From the NCBI RefSeq assembly GCF_009857745.1, contig NZ_WWEN01000004.1, positions 1 to 64,000 of the forward strand: a stretch of 64,000 bases of DNA. The letters run 5' to 3'. The notes beneath the pieces were generated by a model. It saw only the letters and a list, made by a program, of their open reading frames with translations. It searched no databases and was not told the DNA's origin. How positions within the stretch are numbered: position 1 is the stretch's first letter; each line of letters begins with the position of its first letter. The stretch is from Thalassovita mangrovi (GTDB lineage Bacteria; Pseudomonadota; Alphaproteobacteria; Rhodobacterales; Rhodobacteraceae). Positions 63,668 through 64,000 of this stretch are shown piece by piece. A program made the position numbers and the translations under genes.

Positions 63668-64000
63668 TTATTTCAGCCGGGGGGCGCCGTTTGCCGCCTG
63701 TTCGGCGGTCAGCTCCTCGACATCCTTGAACTTGATCGATTCACCGCAGCCGCAGGCCTCGGTGACGTTGGGGTTGTTGAACTTGAACCCCGATTCCAGC
63801 AGCGACACCTCGTAGTCGATCTCGGTGCCGAACAGGAACATCTGCGCCATCGGCGCGATCATCACCCGGGCGCCATCCTGTTCGACCACCTCGTCGTTGG
63901 GGTCGATTTCGTCGGCGTAATCCATGGTGTATTCCATGCCCGCGCAACCGCCCTTCTTGACGCCGATCCGCAAGCCCTTGTGGCCCTTCTGGGCCATCAG
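63668..64000 (-). CDS. HesB/IscA-family iron-sulfur assembly protein, 5' end outside the window
   Basis: The C-terminal 110 codons of an A-type Fe-S carrier. The three conserved Cys are present: one in VKKGGCAGMEY and two in EACGCGESIKF. The frame stays open to the window edge (a Leu codon precedes MAQKGHKGLRIGV), so MAQ at 63997 is probably internal. EYTMDYADE and GFKFNNPNVTEACGCG resemble SufA of alphaproteobacteria. It is likely the end of a suf gene cluster. It ends 121 nt from the tpiA start. Confidence 0.88.
   Translation of the reverse strand: MMAQKGHKGLRIGVKKGGCAGMEYTMDYADEIDPNDEVVEQDGARVMIAPMAQMFLFGTEIDYEVSLLESGFKFNNPNVTEACGCGESIKFKDVEELTAEQAANGAPRLK

Overview
The window is a G+C-rich chromosomal segment from an alphaproteobacterium, almost certainly a member of the Rhodobacterales (Rhodobacter/Paracoccus/Roseobacter group). 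The evidence is the gene content and order: an extended division and cell wall (dcw) cluster headed by mraZ, lineage-typical genes for DUF2484, DUF2849, DUF934 and DUF1127 proteins, a CobS/CobT aerobic cobalamin pair, a DctPQM TRAP transporter, and an RNA hairpin array and mraZ leader sRNA of kinds described in Rhodobacter sphaeroides. I see no rRNA, tRNA, phage, IS element or CRISPR. About 50 genes are called. Most are well-known families, so the less expected material is in the intergenic DNA.

Layout. 1-6.3 kb: the 5' end of a biotin carboxylase-type gene (probably pyc), an FMN-dependent alpha-hydroxy acid dehydrogenase, a UvrD/PcrA helicase, then an array of eight hairpins sharing one loop sequence downstream of a DUF1127 gene on the minus strand, and mrp/apbC. 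6.3-9.2 kb: a DEAD-box RNA helicase and a long non-coding stretch holding TGGGA repeats (candidate MraZ operators) and an UpsM-like leader RNA with its own terminator. 9.2-37.3 kb: the dcw cluster mraZ-rsmH-ftsL-ftsI-murE-murF-mraY-murD-[insert]-ftsW-murG-murC-[insert]-murB-ddl-ftsQ-ftsA-ftsZ-lpxC-bamD-recN. The first insert holds a small membrane protein, a hydrolase/phosphoribosyltransferase pair and an HI0933-type flavoprotein. The second holds an APC permease and a DUF2484 protein.

37.5-49.1 kb: a GlcD/Dld-type FAD oxidase, a ClC channel, a DUF2269/SDR-DoxX pair, a DUF427 protein, an M24 Xaa-Pro aminopeptidase, cobT, a small secreted protein, cobS, and infC with an apparent AUA start codon. 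49.3-55 kb: an Ala/Glu-rich anchored protein, the assimilatory sulfur operon (DUF2849-cysI-cysH-DUF934-fpr, minus strand) divergent from an Lrp/AsnC regulator, and a SelW-like protein. 55-62.7 kb: a cytochrome P450 and a C4-dicarboxylate TRAP locus dctB-dctD-dctP-dctQ-dctM with tandem dyad operators. 62.8-64 kb: tpiA and a truncated HesB/IscA-type gene.

How it works together. The dcw block makes UDP-MurNAc-pentapeptide (MurB-F, Ddl), lipid I and II (MraY, MurG), and the divisome (FtsL/I/W/Q/A/Z). LpxC and BamD add outer-membrane biogenesis. The ftsZ promoter candidate has a perfect DnaA box on its start site, a possible link between replication and division. The sulfur operon probably runs APS to sulfite to sulfide using Fpr-supplied electrons. 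In the dct locus an unusual DctD without the GAFTGA loop probably acts on the two dyads upstream of dctP. A CTGC-N3-GCAG palindrome (PhaR-like) sits upstream of pyc, the DUF1127/sRNA unit and dctP, hinting at shared carbon-status control.
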